46,584 nucleotides of DNA, taken from Bdellovibrionales bacterium (GTDB taxonomy: Bacteria; Bdellovibrionota; Bdellovibrionia; Bdellovibrionales; UBA1609). A model generated the notes under the pieces. The model saw only the letters and a program-made list of their open reading frames with translations. It was not told the origin of the DNA and did no database searches. Where the stretch lies: NCBI GenBank assembly GCA_016714165.1, contig JADJNU010000012.1, positions 1 to 46,584 of the forward strand, in the 5' to 3' direction. The stretch's first letter is position 1. Every line of letters starts with the position of its first letter. A program made the translations under genes and the position numbers. Shown one piece after another: positions 1 through 9,199 of this stretch.

Positions 1-1
1 G

Positions 2-397
2 ATAAATCAGAAACTTGAGCTCTTACGTCGAATATCGGAGGATGAAAATTTATCCTTAATAGAGCTGGTCGAATCAGCGTTGAAAAAAATGGGAAAAACA
101 GAATTGCTACTACTAGCTAGCTCTCTTCAAGAATCAATTAGCTTCATTAATGAAATGATTAAAAGTGAATACAATCAGTATCATGAGTATAATAAGATAT
201 TTGAAAGCCAAGCAGGATATACTTATAAAAATGAAATCACCATTGAAATGAGAGACAATCGATACGTTTTGATTAGTGAAATAACAGTCCATGAGCGCTA
301 TAAGAGACCGACACCACCACCACCTACTCCACCACCTACTCCACCACCACCAGAAAGAGTGGAGCGGCCTTTTCGTCATAATAGCTTCATGTATTGA
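2..397 (+). CDS. 3' end of an unknown protein with a proline-rich tail (partial)
   Basis: The frame is open from the left edge of the window, so the true start lies outside; the TTG at 80 is only an internal codon. The visible part is a charged, helical-looking stretch (LELLRRISEDENLSLIELVE) followed, after about 70 residues, by a Thr/Pro-rich run (PTPPPPTPPPTPPPP) and a short basic-aromatic tail. Such a tract is usually an extended linker or spacer. No domain is recognised. It lies about 110 bp before the exported-protein genes and may be the preceding gene of the same transcription unit. Confidence 0.6.
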   Translation: MNQKLELLRRISEDENLSLIELVESALKKMGKTELLLLASSLQESISFINEMIKSEYNQYHEYNKIFESQAGYTYKNEITIEMRDNRYVLISEITVHERYKRPTPPPPTPPPTPPPPERVERPFRHNSFMY

Positions 398-506
398 CGA
401 TTCCTTTTGTACAGCAATCATTTTTATGAGCTTTTTTTATGTTGGGCCTTTGAAATCATGTGGCCATAAATGGAGTGACTCTAATTTAATTTAGGAGATT
501 TATATA

Positions 507-1256
507 ATGAAGGCCGTCACATATGTAGTCATTATTCTCAGTTCTCTTTCGACTCCGGCATTTGCAGGATCAGTACTGGACGATTTATTTAACCTAGCAA
601 CACTTGGAAAATATAATCAGTCGTATGAAGAAGCTAAGGCAAGAACACTCAGAGATCTGGCTCATGAACAAAACGTATTGCAGAGCAAGTTAAATGACGT
701 CAGTGCTGAAAGGGATTTATATCAGCTTAAGGTATTAGGAATTCAATACGACTTGGCAAACATTAACTATGAAAAAGCCAAAACATTTAGCAATTCTCTG
801 ATCGCCATCGTAAAGATGATTGAGAATATAAATTTATCCCACCTTAGATCTAACAACGACATTAATTTGTCACTTGAAGTGGCCAGTGACCTTCAAGAAT
901 CATATAAATATATGATGGAAATTAAAAATGTCAAATTTGATTCAAAGTACATTGAAAACGTTCAAAAGGTTTGGTGGGACTCCTTTTCCAAGATAGCAGA
1001 AATTGCAAAAGAAAATCAAAAAAGTCCAGATGAACTCTTCATCGAAGCCCTCATGAATTTAGATGAGAAAAGTATAGAATCGCTTTATCGATTATTGATT
1101 GAATTTCAAAATAACGTCACTTCCAAAATGGTCTCAGATTACAGAGAGAGAATGAGACTTCTCGCGAGGAAATACAATGGACAACTTAAGATAGTAAAAA
1201 CGTTTGGAAAAGGCTTAGAGTTGAAAGAAATTGAATTGATTGAAGGTGATAAATGA
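507..1256 (+). CDS. exported coiled-coil protein, unknown function
   Basis: A 249-residue protein with a clear Sec signal peptide (MKAVTYVVIILSSLSTPAFA, cleavage likely after AFA), so it should be periplasmic or secreted. The mature part is almost entirely charged and helical, with heptad-like stretches around residues 45-80 (EEAKARTLRDLAHEQNVLQS) and 195-235, and has no cysteine. The start is supported by an AGGAG at about 492-496. The stop overlaps the start of the next gene in an ATGA arrangement, showing translational coupling with the lipoprotein. Family not recognised. Confidence 0.8.
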   Translation: MKAVTYVVIILSSLSTPAFAGSVLDDLFNLATLGKYNQSYEEAKARTLRDLAHEQNVLQSKLNDVSAERDLYQLKVLGIQYDLANINYEKAKTFSNSLIAIVKMIENINLSHLRSNNDINLSLEVASDLQESYKYMMEIKNVKFDSKYIENVQKVWWDSFSKIAEIAKENQKSPDELFIEALMNLDEKSIESLYRLLIEFQNNVTSKMVSDYRERMRLLARKYNGQLKIVKTFGKGLELKEIELIEGDK

Positions 1257-2410
1257 GAGGAATAAAATATTTTTCTATATTAGCATTGTCCCTTATTTCA
1301 GCAGGTTGCTTCAAAAGCAAAGGCGAAAAACAAGATCAACAAAAAATAAGCAATCAAGAAACAAGGGAAGAAAGAAAGCCAGAAATTAAGGAATACAACT
1401 CTTCGAGTATCTTCTATATTTTGTCCAAAAGTATTTTTACACCTGAAAAATATGACATTAAATACAGCCACTATCTCTCATCGCGTGTTTTTGAGAAAGA
1501 TAAAGAGACGTTTAAGTACATTGTATTTTTCGAAAGCCTGTTCAAGTACAATAAAGAGTATTTTGATTCACAGTACAAACTTCAAACGATAGCTGGAGAC
1601 GATCGCATTCTTCCAGGAGCAATTATTGCAAATCATATTATTTTGAAAGTTTCGCCTCATGGCGAACCTTTGGGAGTGGTACATCAATACATCGACTTAT
1701 ATCATGGAAAGTACTCAATGAATTCAGAATTTGAACAAGCGATTTTTGGTTTTGATAGTTTTGGCAATTTGAGTGCTTACTGGCGAAACGGATTAGAAGT
1801 TCAAGGACAGGGAATGGTACTGTCAGAAATAGTTGAAGACAATTTTCATAATTTTATCGGCGACAAGTTGTCAGATGAATTGGGAAAAATTGATGGAATT
1901 CAACCCGTCGAATTCCATTTAGAAGATAATCCACTCGTTTTCGGATTTTTGATATCCGATAAGCTTAAAGTCAAGCATTCTCTATTAAGAAAAAGGCATT
2001 TGAGCGATCAGCTTTTGAGTCCCTTCGGACGGATTACCTCGGAAACATTACGCTACTCTAATAAAGTTCGCTATGTTCTACCTGGTGCGATTATTCATAG
2101 AAATATAGAGAGAAAGACATATCTCCAATCAACCATTGAAATGGACTTTGTGAATTTAAATTGGATTCTTTTTGTGAAATGCTATGAGGGGGTCAGTGCA
2201 GATAGAACAAATGAAAAATTCATGGGAAAGTTAGAACTTCACGATAACCAACTGATTCTTAAGAAAATGGGAACGATTGATTTAGATAGTTTTATCCTAA
2301 GATTACCAGACCTGTCGTTTTTAAGTAAATTCCCAAAAGATTGCAGACCCGACCAGCTTAAGTCATTTGAAGGACCTTTAGATTATCAGATCCATTTGGA
2401 GTCTAGGTAG
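1253..2410 (+). CDS. lipoprotein, unknown function
   Basis: A 385-residue protein beginning MRGIKYFSILALSLISAGC, a type II (lipoprotein) signal with lipobox ISAGC; the mature N-terminus would be the lipidated Cys followed by a charged tether rich in Lys, Glu and Gln. The rest is a mixed alpha/beta globular sequence with no motif I recognise. It overlaps the previous gene by 4 bp (ATGA) and ends 3 bp before the next, so it belongs to a tightly packed exported-protein operon. Membrane-anchored partner of the neighbouring secreted proteins is an inference from position only. Confidence 0.8.
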   Translation: MRGIKYFSILALSLISAGCFKSKGEKQDQQKISNQETREERKPEIKEYNSSSIFYILSKSIFTPEKYDIKYSHYLSSRVFEKDKETFKYIVFFESLFKYNKEYFDSQYKLQTIAGDDRILPGAIIANHIILKVSPHGEPLGVVHQYIDLYHGKYSMNSEFEQAIFGFDSFGNLSAYWRNGLEVQGQGMVLSEIVEDNFHNFIGDKLSDELGKIDGIQPVEFHLEDNPLVFGFLISDKLKVKHSLLRKRHLSDQLLSPFGRITSETLRYSNKVRYVLPGAIIHRNIERKTYLQSTIEMDFVNLNWILFVKCYEGVSADRTNEKFMGKLELHDNQLILKKMGTIDLDSFILRLPDLSFLSKFPKDCRPDQLKSFEGPLDYQIHLESR

Positions 2411-2413
2411 ACC

Positions 2414-3589
2414 ATGAAAACATTTAAGGCATGTATAAAAATTTTTTTGGCGTTGTGTCTTTCGAAGCAATCATATGCTGAGAATCGAGAAGAGTATATT
2501 GTTAAACAAGTTGCTAAGGCAGCTGCGCAACAGGCTGTCAGTCATGAAATGCATAAGTACATATCACAATGGATAAACGATCAAATTTTGAAATCAATAC
2601 CTCGCCTTAGGGGAAAACCGGGAGCCAAAGAACCGAATATTGGTGGAACAGTCGTTTCCACTATTCAGATCGGTCTTAGCATAGATAATTTCATAAAGTC
2701 AGAGAATGGTGATTTTAAAACGCTTGCAGGAGCAAATGTAATTGCTAGCATTGTTACTCTTGTTAATCCAGCGATTGGCGTGATCATGGAGGGCATTTTG
2801 TTTGTCGTCGGTGTTTTCATGGCCGCGATGGCATTTGATCATCAAATAAAAATGAGCGAGATTCTTGGAGAAATGCTGCAGGAATATTCTCTTTTGATAA
2901 AATCAAAGATGATCGATGCGAAGGCCGAAATGTCGAGAATCGAAGTGCCTTTGACTATAGCAATGATTTCACATCTGGAATCTCAGGCCTATACAGATTA
3001 CTTAAATGTCAAATGTAATATCAGTACCGACTTCCCAGATATTGAACTAGTGTCAACTTGCCTAGCAGCGGCTGAAAGTGTTATTTCGTTAAAGCGAATA
3101 TTTGTTGCACAACTCATGGAAGTTGTAAATTTAGATTTGAAATACATTCCGATTAGAGAGGCCTTAGATGCCTTAAAATATCCATACGAGAGAATTCAAA
3201 CAGAAATAGCTGGCTACAATGAAAAACTAAAGGATGCCGAAAGACGGATACAAGAATATAAGAGCAGTATGGCCCATGAATATTTGGTTCAAACATATAA
3301 AAATCAAAAAGGCGATTTATCATTTGAAAGTACTGAATATGAGCACCTATTCACATGTAAATCCATGATAAGACGAAGTTTAAAAGACATCATCAAATTC
3401 AATTACGAGCAGCCGGAATATAAAATTAATGATAAAGGTGAATTGGAAAACAGAATTCTAATTCAGGGTGAGTCCGAAGACTTTCATACATGCCTTGAGA
3501 AGGTCTTATCGTCTGGCTCTTCTGGTGAGAAATTAGTTCAAAGTTACTTAGACCAATATAGATTATTTAGAAAGCGTAAGGAATTATGA
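2414..3589 (+). CDS. exported helical protein with a central hydrophobic segment
   Basis: A 391-residue protein with a signal peptide (MKTFKACIKIFLALCLSKQS, cleavage near SYA). Residues about 105-145 are a long hydrophobic stretch (ANVIASIVTLVNPAIGVIME and on to VVGVFMAAMAF) flanked by long amphipathic helices; a later region (about 245-285) is strongly coiled-coil-like. Helix bundle plus hydrophobic hairpin is the general look of alpha-helical pore-forming proteins, but no family signature is visible and that reading is only a hypothesis. It starts 3 bp after the lipoprotein gene, and its stop overlaps the start of the next gene. Confidence 0.75.
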   Translation: MKTFKACIKIFLALCLSKQSYAENREEYIVKQVAKAAAQQAVSHEMHKYISQWINDQILKSIPRLRGKPGAKEPNIGGTVVSTIQIGLSIDNFIKSENGDFKTLAGANVIASIVTLVNPAIGVIMEGILFVVGVFMAAMAFDHQIKMSEILGEMLQEYSLLIKSKMIDAKAEMSRIEVPLTIAMISHLESQAYTDYLNVKCNISTDFPDIELVSTCLAAAESVISLKRIFVAQLMEVVNLDLKYIPIREALDALKYPYERIQTEIAGYNEKLKDAERRIQEYKSSMAHEYLVQTYKNQKGDLSFESTEYEHLFTCKSMIRRSLKDIIKFNYEQPEYKINDKGELENRILIQGESEDFHTCLEKVLSSGSSGEKLVQSYLDQYRLFRKRKEL

Positions 3590-4565
3590 AAAATTTCTTC
3601 TTAAAGATATTCTTTTCATCTGTTTTTTTGTAAACGGAGTATTTGCTGATAATGGCAGAATTCCGTTAATAAATGATCCTGTCAATAGAGTTTGGAGCAT
3701 TAATGACTATTTGACTCAGTTCTTTCAGAATAGGAGTCCAAACGAGAAGGTTGAATTTAATTACGGTAATTTTAGGTACACGGCGACCTTCGCTGGGATT
3801 GGTAGTGAGGGACAATTTGTTGTAACTAATGTTGTAGCTGTGCCAATTTCCAGTGCTGGCGAAGTTGATTCGAAAGTGGATTCTCAAAACGAACGAGCAA
3901 ATCCAAACAAAGGTAGTGCTGACGTAAATAAACCCTCTGTGTCCGAAAAAAATGGAGCGCAAGGGGGCGGTCCAAAATCTTGGCCTTTAACAGATGTTCA
4001 GAAGGCTGGATTCACAGGTGCAGTAAAAGAGGGAATTAGATTACTTGCTGTGCCACCTGAAAAAGTTAAAGAGTTCATTTCAGCAAAGGCATATGCAGAA
4101 TATCAAGCTGTACAGTTAAACGAGTTACAAGAGGAATTTAAGCACCAAATTACGGATGGAACAGTTAATTTAGCATTGGCTGTAGCAGTTAGCCTAAGTG
4201 AGCTAGAGAAGGGACCTAGTTTAGATCTGGATCCACAGATATACATAAATTCTGACAAAAAATTCAGTTCTCCAAAGAATGTTGAATTTAAATCAGGTGA
4301 CTCGCTTTTTTTATCTCAGTTAAATGATTACTACGCTAGGATTTACAATCATGTACCGATAACAAGAGTAGAAACATTTGCTCGGGAAATAGGCTTAGCC
4401 TCTTTAGTAGTCTCCGACGAGGCAAATTCAGAGGGATTAGTTGAAATCTCTAATTCACAGATGAAAATAGCAACAGCAATGGCTGATATTCTATTTTGTT
4501 TACCCATACATAAAAATCGCGCAATAAAATATCAGAGATCCAATCAGCTACTACTGCACATATAG
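3586..4565 (+). pseudogene. exported protein gene, frameshifted in the signal peptide and cut by repeat R1
   Basis: An ATG at 3586 overlaps the previous stop and begins a signal peptide (MKNFFLKIFFSSVFL) that runs into TAA after a T7 run at 3623-3629. One extra T would join it to the long open frame that follows (VNGVFADNGRIPLIND and onward, open to 4565), giving a normal signal peptide ending VFA. The mature part has a Gly/Ser/Asn-rich linker at about 75-110, then a helical region. From about 4499 the frame reads into R1, so the last ~22 codons are foreign and the native C-terminus is lost. The initiation point at the TTG of 3711 would have no signal peptide. Last gene of the exported operon. 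Confidence 0.7.
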
Positions 4566-4908
4566 CGCCTTATAACTTTCGCTGGGATCTTATGGTTGTG
4601 TGCTCATCTCACAATTTGTGGCGTTCAGCTCGAGATTTCTGGTCTTCATGTTTAAACTCAAGTATCCGTAGCAATTCTCATGCGGTGCTCTTCGTCCTTG
4701 AGAGCCTTGACCCCGGATCCCATCCACTCTCTTTTGCCTGAGCGGCATTGGTATATTTCACTGTCCACTTTTTCGTTTATGGCAAAATCGGGGGAAAATT
4801 GTTAGTAAATTATCGAGCGCGAATAAAATATCCGTGTCCATTTGATCCATCCAAGATTATCTTGAGATGTTTTGGAGTTTTTTTGCCTAAATGAATGGGT
4901 AAATCATT
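4499..4908 (+). repeat. dispersed repeat R1, copy 1
   Basis: About 405-410 bp found five times in this window with a sixth fragment. It begins TTTACCCATAC and ends GGGTAAATCATT, so the termini are short inverted repeats (TTTACCCAT). Interior landmarks are GCACATATAGCGCC and TTAGTAAATTATCGAGCG. This copy interrupts the C-terminus of the preceding exported-protein gene. Size and termini suit a MITE-like non-autonomous mobile element; no transposase of its own was recognised. Confidence 0.8.
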
Positions 4909-4910
4909 AT

Positions 4911-4951
4911 GAATCATCGGAGATCATCATGAGTGATAAGCCCATTACTGA
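4911..4951 (+). repeat. 41 bp perfect inverted repeat, left arm
   Basis: The 41 bp from GAATCATCGGAGATC to CCCATTACTGA recur exactly, inverted, at 7363-7403. The arm abuts the right end of R1 copy 1. The two arms bracket an exported-protein gene and the decayed IS3 element. Confidence 0.85.
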
Positions 4952-5018
4952 AAATTGGCGGGACGGGTTCTGTGGTGGGGCCGGTTCAGAAACGCACCTG
5001 CATGCTCGAACGCCTTTG

Positions 5019-5735
5019 CTATTGATCTCCCAAAGCTTTGGCCAAGCAAGTTGTTCTAGAAAACACATCAAGCTTGGCTCGACACAAAAATACAGGTGCC
5101 ATGTTTCGAGAAGTGATCTTCTTGTTGCGTATAGTGGCTATGCACCTGAACATGTGTTCCTGGTTAAACCGCAATCGGCGCGCGGAAGAAATTGGGTTTA
5201 TGGCATTTCCGATCGAACTCGCCCGACTACTACAAAGCGGTGAAAGACTCGCTTCGAAATATGAGTCTCTTATCAGAATGATTAGTTGTTCTATATATTG
5301 AGGAGAAATGAAATAGGCGAAAACCCTGAAGGCTTGCTCATCGATATAATGATTAGAAGCCTGCGTTAAAGCACCGTAAACAAGTCTGTAATCTTCGCCG
5401 CGAGAAAGTGATACGGAATACTCGAGAACGCTCTGCGGAATAACTTTTTGTATAATGTCAGTTTTGCATTCCCACCAGAAGAACCAACCCTGAAAGAATC
5501 CATCACACAATTTTGAAGCATCATCCAGTGAATGAACTACCGTCTGCCTCTGCTGTGGAAACTGGCTCAGGTACTGAATGGCCTCATCGACTGTTTTAAA
5601 GGAAGTTGTTTTGTTTCCGGCATCCTGTTCCTTAATTTTATTTATAAATGAAGCCACATCATCAGAACTAGTTTCACCTTGCTGAGCCATCAGCGGTATG
5701 GACCATAGGAGGCAGACCAGCAGAAAATATTTCAT
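5019..5735 (-). CDS. exported protein, unknown, with possibly recombinant C-terminus
   Basis: The chosen ATG at 5735 has a GGAG eight bases upstream and gives a clean signal peptide (MKYFLLVCLLWSIPLMAQ); an ATG five codons earlier overlaps that ribosome binding site. The N-terminal ~165 mature residues look like an ordinary periplasmic protein, with a conserved-looking Cys/Trp cluster (CDGFFQGWFFWWECK). The last ~70 residues are basic and low in secondary-structure pattern, lie next to the repeat arms, and may come from a rearrangement that replaced the original end. Function unknown. Confidence 0.6.
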   Translation of the reverse strand: MKYFLLVCLLWSIPLMAQQGETSSDDVASFINKIKEQDAGNKTTSFKTVDEAIQYLSQFPQQRQTVVHSLDDASKLCDGFFQGWFFWWECKTDIIQKVIPQSVLEYSVSLSRGEDYRLVYGALTQASNHYIDEQAFRVFAYFISPQYIEQLIILIRDSYFEASLSPLCSSRASSIGNAINPISSARRLRFNQEHMFRCIATIRNKKITSRNMAPVFLCRAKLDVFSRTTCLAKALGDQ

Positions 5736-5750
5736 ATTATTTTTCTCCAT

Positions 5751-5944
5751 CCAGTTCTCAATAGTTTAGAAGCCCATTTTCAACATCTCTGCAAGCACTA
5801 TGCCGATTTTGCTAGGGAGCGCGAGATCCGAATTGACCGAATTGACTCATAGGAAATCCAAAAGCGGAGACAAGCCAGCTCCCAAGGCTGCCTAAAGCAA
5901 CATCTTAAATCCGAATGTTCCTATTGAATCCGAATCGCTGGTAG
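5751..5944. other. non-coding stretch between exported gene and IS debris
   Basis: About 190 bp upstream of the minus-strand exported gene. It must hold that gene's promoter, but I see no convincing -35/-10 pair and no long open frame. Confidence 0.4.
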
Positions 5945-5988
5945 AGTTTCCCAACAATAGTGGACAGTTTTCTTCGAGCGCTTTAAGC
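5945..5988 (+). mobile_element. fragment of a second IS end
   Basis: The ~43 bp containing AATAGTGGACAGTTTTCTTC and GAGCG match almost exactly the sequence at 22190-22232, where it precedes the start of a truncated transposase orfA. Here it is broken off exactly where the IS3-type element begins, so the IS3 element probably inserted into an older IS. Confidence 0.6.
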
Positions 5989-6053
5989 TGACCTGCCCGG
6001 GCTAACCAGGTCCAATCTTTGTGTTAAGATGGGCCTCAAGACGGAGGTCAAAA

Positions 6054-6333
6054 ATGGCGAGAAAGCGCTATACCCCAGAAGAAATTATCCAACATTTACG
6101 AACTGTTGAACTTGAGCAAGGCAAGGGCTCAAGCCTCGATCAAGCCGCCAAAAAAGTGGGGGTTACACCCCAAACTATCGTGCGTTGGCGCAATGAGTTC
6201 GGAGGACTCAAAGGTGGATCAAGCCAAGAAACTCAAGGAACTCGAAAGGGAGAACGCCCGGCTCAAGCGCTTGGTGGCCGATCAGGCTCTTGATATGGCT
6301 ATTTTGAAAGACGTGGCCGAGGGAAACTTCTAA
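6054..6333 (+). pseudogene. IS3-family transposase orfA, frameshifted
   Basis: Starts MARKRYTPEEIIQHLRTVEL with a helix-turn-helix (DQAAKKVGVTPQTIVRWRNE), the DNA-binding protein of IS3-group elements. An extra G near 6221-6225 (AAAGGTGGATC) breaks the frame: removing it joins FGGLK to VDQAKKLKELERENARLKRL, the leucine-zipper oligomerisation segment typical of orfA, ending at KDVAEGNF. An ATG at 6054 with GGAGG upstream is the natural start. Confidence 0.8.
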
Positions 6334-7177
6334 GCCCGATCAGGCGACGTGAAGCGGTTTCTCATGCGATGGAAAGTTATCGTGTGAGTGAGCGCCGCGC
6401 CTGCAAGGTTATCGGGCAAGCTCGAACAACACAGAGATACCGACCCAGTACCGATGAAGAAAAGGAGACACTTCGAGAGCGAGTCATCGAGCTGGCTACG
6501 GAGTATGGACGCTACGGTTATCGTCAAGTCACCAGTTTGATGAACAACGAGGGGTGGAAAGTGGGAAAAGACGCTGTGTTTACTATTTGGCAAGAAGAAG
6601 GTTTACAGGTGCCACAGAAGCAACCTAAGCGACGACGGCTGTGGCTTGCCGATGGATCTTGTATCAGGCTTAGGCCTGAGTATCCGAACCATGTTTGGTC
6701 TTACGACTTCGTTCAAGATAGGACTCATGATGGGAGACCCTTCAGGATTTTGAACCTCATCGACGAATACACCAAGGAGTGTCTCGCGTCCTTTACAAAG
6801 CGCAGGATCCGCTCGCAGGATGTTATCCTCGTACTTGCGGAACTGTTTTTGACCAAGGGAATTCCGAAGCATATTCGATCTGACAATGGCCCGGAATTCA
6901 TCGCCAAGAAGTTGATCCATTGGCTTAAACAACTGGAAGTAGCTCCTTTATTCATCGAGCCAGGAAGTCCTTGGGAGAACGGCTGCTTGAATCATTCAAT
7001 GGGAAAATGAGATACGAGTTTTTAAACGGAGAGATATTTTACTCGCTATTCGAAGCACAAGTTTTGATTGAGAAATGGAGGGTACATTACAACACTGTGA
7101 GACCGCATTCGAGCTTGGGAGGAAGACCTCCAGCACCGGAAACTTTTCAACCAACGTTAAACATACTTGCAGTGTGA
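6318..7177 (+). pseudogene. IS3-family transposase orfB (DDE integrase), frameshifted
   Basis: The orfB frame overlaps the end of orfA (RGKLLSPIRRREAVSHAMES), as expected for translation by programmed frameshifting. It has the HTH-like N-terminal helices, then the rve/DDE core: first Asp in WSYDFVQDRT, second in SDNGPEF, and Glu within the KMRYEFLNGE segment. Near 6985 the frame shifts (ENGCLNHSMGK* against ESFNGKMRYEF), separating the catalytic Glu from the other acidic residues. The C-terminus has the usual YNTVRPHSSLGGRPP motif. Recognised confidently as family; not functional as written. Confidence 0.85.
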
Positions 7178-7217
7178 GTTGAACTTATGTAGTGGTACTA
7201 AAACTCCCGGCTGGTCA

Positions 7218-7607
7218 CTACCGGGGAGTCAGAATTATAGAGTTGAGGATAAAACTAGAGTTCCCCAATAATAGTGGGCGAGAGGCGCAGAGAATAGAGA
7301 AACTTTCCAAAGTTTCTCTAAATAGTGCTGCCACTAGACCTAGATGACCAAACTCCTCGACTTCAGTAATGGGCTTATCACTCATGATGATCTCCGATGA
7401 TTCATTTTGAGACTCTCTTTTTATCGGAAGTTCGACCAAACTTTTGAAGGGATTTATTGGAGATTTGAAAATGGTCTTTGCCTGAGCGTTCAACTGCGAA
7501 ATGTCACTTGGATGGCCCAATACAAACCTCACCCCAGCACTCCACCAATTAGTTTTAGTATCCTCTGTTTGGTCTATTTTTTTTCACTCAAAATACCTAG
7601 TGTTTAA
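7218..7607. other. IS flank with a second partial IS end and the 41 bp repeat arm
   Basis: No credible gene. It contains GTTCCCCAATAATAGTGGGC at about 7259, resembling the IS end at 5945 and 22190 in the same orientation, and the right arm of the 41 bp inverted repeat. Confidence 0.5.
7363..7403 (-). repeat. 41 bp perfect inverted repeat, right arm
   Basis: Exact reverse complement of 4911-4951. Confidence 0.85.
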
Positions 7608-7920
7608 TTAATTATCCCCATGGCTGTGCGGACGTTTTGTTGCACCAATGAGGAGGCTGAAGCCCTTATCCAATTTAGACTGTCCTCTTACCTCTTGACG
7701 ATGCCTTTCGACCAAACTCGACCCTTTCGCCTTATCTCCAAACTTCAAACGATCATACCCATCCATTAAGGCACCATTCTTGGTAAACCTCCTTCCCCCT
7801 CGAATTCGGCCCAAAAGGCCAAATCGTCTTTTTGTCTTACTAATATCCTTTAATAAATCAATCAGTGATGAGGCCTTTCATCCATTCGATGGTCAATAAA
7901 ATGGTGGTCTTTTGTAATGA
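7608..7920 (-). pseudogene. remnant of an unknown gene next to R1 copy 2
   Basis: Read leftwards from the R1 boundary, one frame gives TTILLTIEWMKGLITD and stops; a second frame takes over (SLIDLLKDISKTKRRFGLLG) and runs through GRIRGGRRFTKNGALMDGYD to a TAA near 7608. The two join with a single-base change near 7860. This looks like the C-terminal ~100 residues of a basic protein whose N-terminal part was lost when R1 arrived. No family recognised. Confidence 0.4.
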
Positions 7921-8330
7921 TTTACCCATGGGTTTAGGCAAAAAAGCTCCAAAACATCTCAAGATAATCTTGGATGGATCAAATGGACATGGATATTTTA
8001 TTCGCGCTCGATAATTTACTAACAATTTTCCCCCGATTTTGCCATAAATCAAAAAGTGGACAGTGAAATATACCAATGCTCGCTCAGGCAAAAGAGAGTG
8101 GATGGGATCCGGGGTCAAGGCTCTCAAGGACGAAGAGCACCGCATGAGAACGCTACGGATACTTGAGTTTAAACATGAAGACCAGAAATCTCGAGCTGAA
8201 CGCCACAAATTGTGAGATGAGCACACAACCATAAGATCCCAGCGAAAGTTATAAGACGCTATATGTGCAGTAGTAGCTGATTGGATCTCTGATATTTTAT
8301 TGCGCGATTTTTATGTATGGGTAAACAAAA
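7921..8330 (-). repeat. dispersed repeat R1, copy 2 (inverted)
   Basis: Reverse-orientation copy, TTTACCCATGGG to TGTATGGGTAAAC, very close to copies 1 and 3. In this orientation it begins with a short open frame (LGKKAPKHLKIILDG and on to GHGYFIRAR) also present in copies 1, 3 and 5. With copy 1 it forms the outer pair of inverted repeats around 4.5-8.3 kb. Confidence 0.8.
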
Positions 8331-8443
8331 TTGACAAACCTCGAAATCCCAATTGCTCTTTCTTTGCGCCATCTTCCCTGACATGACCGGCTTAAACTGA
8401 TGCAGGTGCTACGTCAATCCGGGCGGGAATTCTTCAAAAACAC

Positions 8444-9097
8444 CTAAGGCAGATTAATTTGAGCAGGCGCACCATCATTAAAATATGATTTCAGGACGGG
8501 GCCAATTACCAGTGCCATCCACAATTTGACCTCGTGCTCTAGTTCGTTAGCTTCAGTAACAACATTTCGACCAAATATTTCGGCAAGATCAAGACTGGGC
8601 ATAAACATCGACAAGACGAAGAGACTGGGTACGGACTCAATTTTAATATCCAAGCCTCCTTCTGTACCTCTAACAACTTGTCCTCTAATGACATGATTGC
8701 CCTCTAAGTTTACGTTAAAGGCCCCGGGTCGCTCGCCCTTCCAGTGTAGTTTCAAATAAAAATAAAATATTTGTGATGACTTGAAGCGATCGGGATGGAC
8801 CGAAGTCGCCAATTGGTCCAGTTTTACCTCTACAAAGGCTCCCTGTTTGTCGCTAACCGAACGAGCCGCCATTGCACCAGAAGTGTCATTTTTTGGAACC
8901 ATGGTACGCGAAAAGTCATTCAGAAAAAAGCAACTTTCTGCCTGTCCAGAAGCATCCAAAGGCTCACAGACAATCTGTCCGATTGGCACCGAGTTCTCCA
9001 TATACCGAGAAATCCCTACACGCTCATCCGCTCTAGCGAAAGATGAAAGGACCAAGATAGAAAACATCAAACATTTAATTAAATAGCTACATCTCAT
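8444..9097 (-). CDS. exported protein, unknown function
   Basis: A 217-residue protein with signal peptide (MRCSYLIKCLMFSILVLSSF, cleavage near ARA-DE). The start at 9097 has AGGCGAGA just upstream. The mature part is mostly beta-type sequence with two cysteines early on (VCEP, ESCFF) that could form a disulfide, and a C-terminal hydrophobic stretch (VKLWMALVIGPVLKSYF). No domain recognised. Isolated minus-strand gene between R1 copy 2 and another exported-protein gene. Confidence 0.7.
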   Translation of the reverse strand: MRCSYLIKCLMFSILVLSSFARADERVGISRYMENSVPIGQIVCEPLDASGQAESCFFLNDFSRTMVPKNDTSGAMAARSVSDKQGAFVEVKLDQLATSVHPDRFKSSQIFYFYLKLHWKGERPGAFNVNLEGNHVIRGQVVRGTEGGLDIKIESVPSLFVLSMFMPSLDLAEIFGRNVVTEANELEHEVKLWMALVIGPVLKSYFNDGAPAQINLP

Positions 9098-9199
9098 TCT
9101 CGCCTACCTAGCAAAATCAATGCCTGAAGGCAAGAACTCTTCGATTCACAATTCAAGAAAAGGTATGATCGAGTTCACGTTACAGAACAGGTAAGTTAC

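Larger units (their letters stand above)
5989..7217 (+). mobile_element. decayed IS3-family insertion sequence (IS407-like)
   Basis: About 1.23 kb with two overlapping transposase frames, orfA and orfB. The proposed ends are TGACCTGCCCGGG at 5989 and its loose complement CCGGCTGGTCA ending at 7217; no matching target duplication is visible, so the ends are approximate. Both frames carry single-base frameshifts, so the copy is inactive unless those are sequencing errors. Confidence 0.75.

Noticed and set aside
134..421. Minus-strand frame with Trp-rich run
   Set aside because: It is the complement of the proline-rich codons of the first gene and has no protein-like pattern otherwise.
4872..5301. 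Plus-strand frames opposite the exported gene
   Set aside because: They start in repeat sequence, have no ribosome binding site, and overlap the minus-strand gene that has a proper signal peptide.
5945..7280. Composite transposon bounded by the AATAGTGG sequences
   Set aside because: The two AATAGTGG sequences are in direct orientation and only partly alike; without the missing IS bodies this cannot be supported.
8781..9086. Plus-strand frame MKRSGWTEVANW
   Set aside because: Antisense shadow of the exported protein at 8444-9097.
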